From positions 1-42,659 of the forward strand of contig NZ_JAFAVV010000539.1 in the NCBI RefSeq assembly GCF_019242285.1: 42,659 bases of DNA. Direction: 5' to 3'. The stretch is from Bradyrhizobium sp. GTDB taxonomy: Bacteria > Pseudomonadota > Alphaproteobacteria > Rhizobiales > Xanthobacteraceae. Position 1 is the stretch's first letter, and every line of letters starts with the position of its first letter. Shown here piece after piece: positions 41,843-42,659 of the stretch. Below the pieces are notes generated by a model that did not search any database, was not told where the DNA came from, and saw only the letters and a list, made by a program, of their open reading frames with translations. A program made the position numbers and the translations under genes.

Positions 41843-42659
41843 TTGCGGACACTATTTTCAGCTGGATTCGCATTCCTTCTGGCGGCCTGCTTCGCCGCCG
41901 TCTGGCTTCTCTACGATCAGCAACATGCAGCCGGGATGCAGGACGGTATCAGGCAGGCTCTGACAGCGGTTGTCATCGGCTTCGCCGTCAATCTCGCTGC
42001 CGCCGGTTATGCCGTGTTGTTTGGAGTCTCGCGGCTGGAGCTACGGCTTCAGCGCGCAGGAAACATCCGCGAGTTCGGGCCGGTTGTGGATTTCTGGACC
42101 GTTCCCTCGCCAGGAAAGCCATGGTTCATTCTCTTTGGAGGCCAGCAGACGAACGACCTCAAAGACTCGGAGTTCCGCGTTAGTTTCTCGACGGTGTTCG
42201 CCTTCGCTCGCATCAGCGAGATAATCAAGCAGCTTTATGGAATGGAGACTTTGATCGTCCTGAAGTGCATCCGTGACATCGACGATTGGGATCTGGTTTC
42301 ATCCTCGAACGTCGTACTCCTCGGCGGCGTGGTCAGCATACCAAAAATGTCGGATGTGTTCGGTCTTCTGCCCTTGCATGCACGACAGGAAATACGCCGG
42401 GGAGCCCGGCAAATCGTCTTGTCGGATGGCTATGCCTCGACGGTATTCCTGCCGAAACTGATAAACAACCTGGTGGTCGAAGACCACGCACTGGTTACGC
42501 GGACCATCAACCCGCACAATCGGTCATCGCTATTCACCATTTCCGGCTGCCGCGGTGCCGGCACAGGCGCCGCTGCGATGGCGATCACATCGAAGGCTCA
42601 CTTCAACGCCAGTGGCTTTTCCAAAGGCGCTTCGTTTCATGAAGTTGTCGTCAGCGCCA
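41843..42659 (+). CDS. Two-helix membrane protein with a Rossmann-like soluble domain (3' truncated by window edge)
   Basis: 272 residues are visible and the frame is open to the end of the window. The start is a TTG at 41843 with AAGGA exactly 7 nt upstream. Two membrane helices are near the N-terminus: LFSAGFAFLLAACFAAVWLLY (about 4-24) and ALTAVVIGFAVNLAAAGYAVLFG (about 40-62). The soluble part, beginning near residue 90, has hydrophobic strands each ending in small-residue loops: PWFILFGGQQTND, SSSNVVLLGGVVS, VTRTINPHN and FTISGCRGAGTGAAA. This looks like a nucleotide- or small-ligand-binding Rossmann-like domain; the exact family is not identified. The gene follows the ankyrin gene at the edge of the core region. 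Confidence 0.72.
   Translation, partial: MRTLFSAGFAFLLAACFAAVWLLYDQQHAAGMQDGIRQALTAVVIGFAVNLAAAGYAVLFGVSRLELRLQRAGNIREFGPVVDFWTVPSPGKPWFILFGGQQTNDLKDSEFRVSFSTVFAFARISEIIKQLYGMETLIVLKCIRDIDDWDLVSSSNVVLLGGVVSIPKMSDVFGLLPLHARQEIRRGARQIVLSDGYASTVFLPKLINNLVVEDHALVTRTINPHNRSSLFTISGCRGAGTGAAAMAITSKAHFNASGFSKGASFHEVVVSA

Noticed and set aside
1..42659. tRNA, rRNA genes, CRISPR arrays, prophage or insertion sequence transposase
   Set aside because: None was seen on reading both strands; no transposase, integrase, direct-repeat array or cloverleaf sequence was found.

Overview
The window is a GC-rich, densely packed alphaproteobacterial chromosome segment, almost certainly Bradyrhizobium or a close relative (Nitrobacteraceae). 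The basis is the single fused cytochrome b/c1 gene (fbcH), the fused anthranilate synthase trpE(G) behind a Trp-codon leader peptide, a ScfR/RamB-type regulator divergent from isocitrate lyase, and several intergenic repeat families that I recognise from that group. Most of the window is housekeeping core. Accessory-looking DNA is confined to about 9.1-11.3 kb, 38.4-39.1 kb and the right end.

Layout. 1-5.1 kb (+): 3' end of smc, an Rsm22-type methyltransferase, a lemA/M48 protease pair, and two tandem paralogous ParA-like P-loop proteins of unknown role. 5.1-8.0 kb (-): apt, trpE(G) and its attenuator with an apparently leaderless trpL. 8.1-9.1 kb (+): a type I extradiol (VOC) dioxygenase. 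9.1-11.3 kb: repeats around a lower-GC membrane-anchored hypothetical gene. 11.3-16.6 kb (-): a small membrane protein, a degenerate patatin-like protein, a dienelactone hydrolase family protein, and the bc1 operon (Rieske, then fused b/c1) ending in a strong terminator. 16.9-20.0 kb (+): trmL-queE-queD-like-hemF-HAD phosphatase operon, in which the first genes concern tRNA position 34. 20.0-23.6 kb (-): tightly overlapped operon DUF1285 - Nudix/CoA pyrophosphatase - DUF6111 - CCA nucleotidyltransferase - TauE/SafE. 23.8-31.0 kb (+): MoxR/DUF58/BatA-DUF4159/GATase-like cell-envelope operon behind a good sigma-54 promoter match. 31.0-33.1 kb (-): Nudix, polytopic membrane protein, GNAT. 33.2-36.8 kb: metallophosphoesterase, tail-anchored hypothetical, DUF4170, isocitrate lyase. 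37.0-38.4 kb (+): ScfR-type regulator. 39.1-41.7 kb: haloalkane dehalogenase divergent from a LysR regulator, then an ankyrin protein. The last gene, from a TTG start at 41843, runs off the window and has two N-terminal membrane segments.

The least ordinary signals are: (i) a roughly 400-480 nt intergenic element present twice (9365-9845 and 38660-39056), whose copies preserve at least four helices through compensatory base changes, so it looks like a structured RNA rather than a coding repeat; (ii) a QueD-like protein next to queE that has Ser in place of the catalytic Cys, plus a Glu in the position typical of PTPS-III enzymes; (iii) the tandem divergent ParA-like pair; (iv) the leaderless trp attenuator; and (v) the sigma-54-like site in front of the MoxR operon. 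All functional statements rest on motif reading; no database search was possible.
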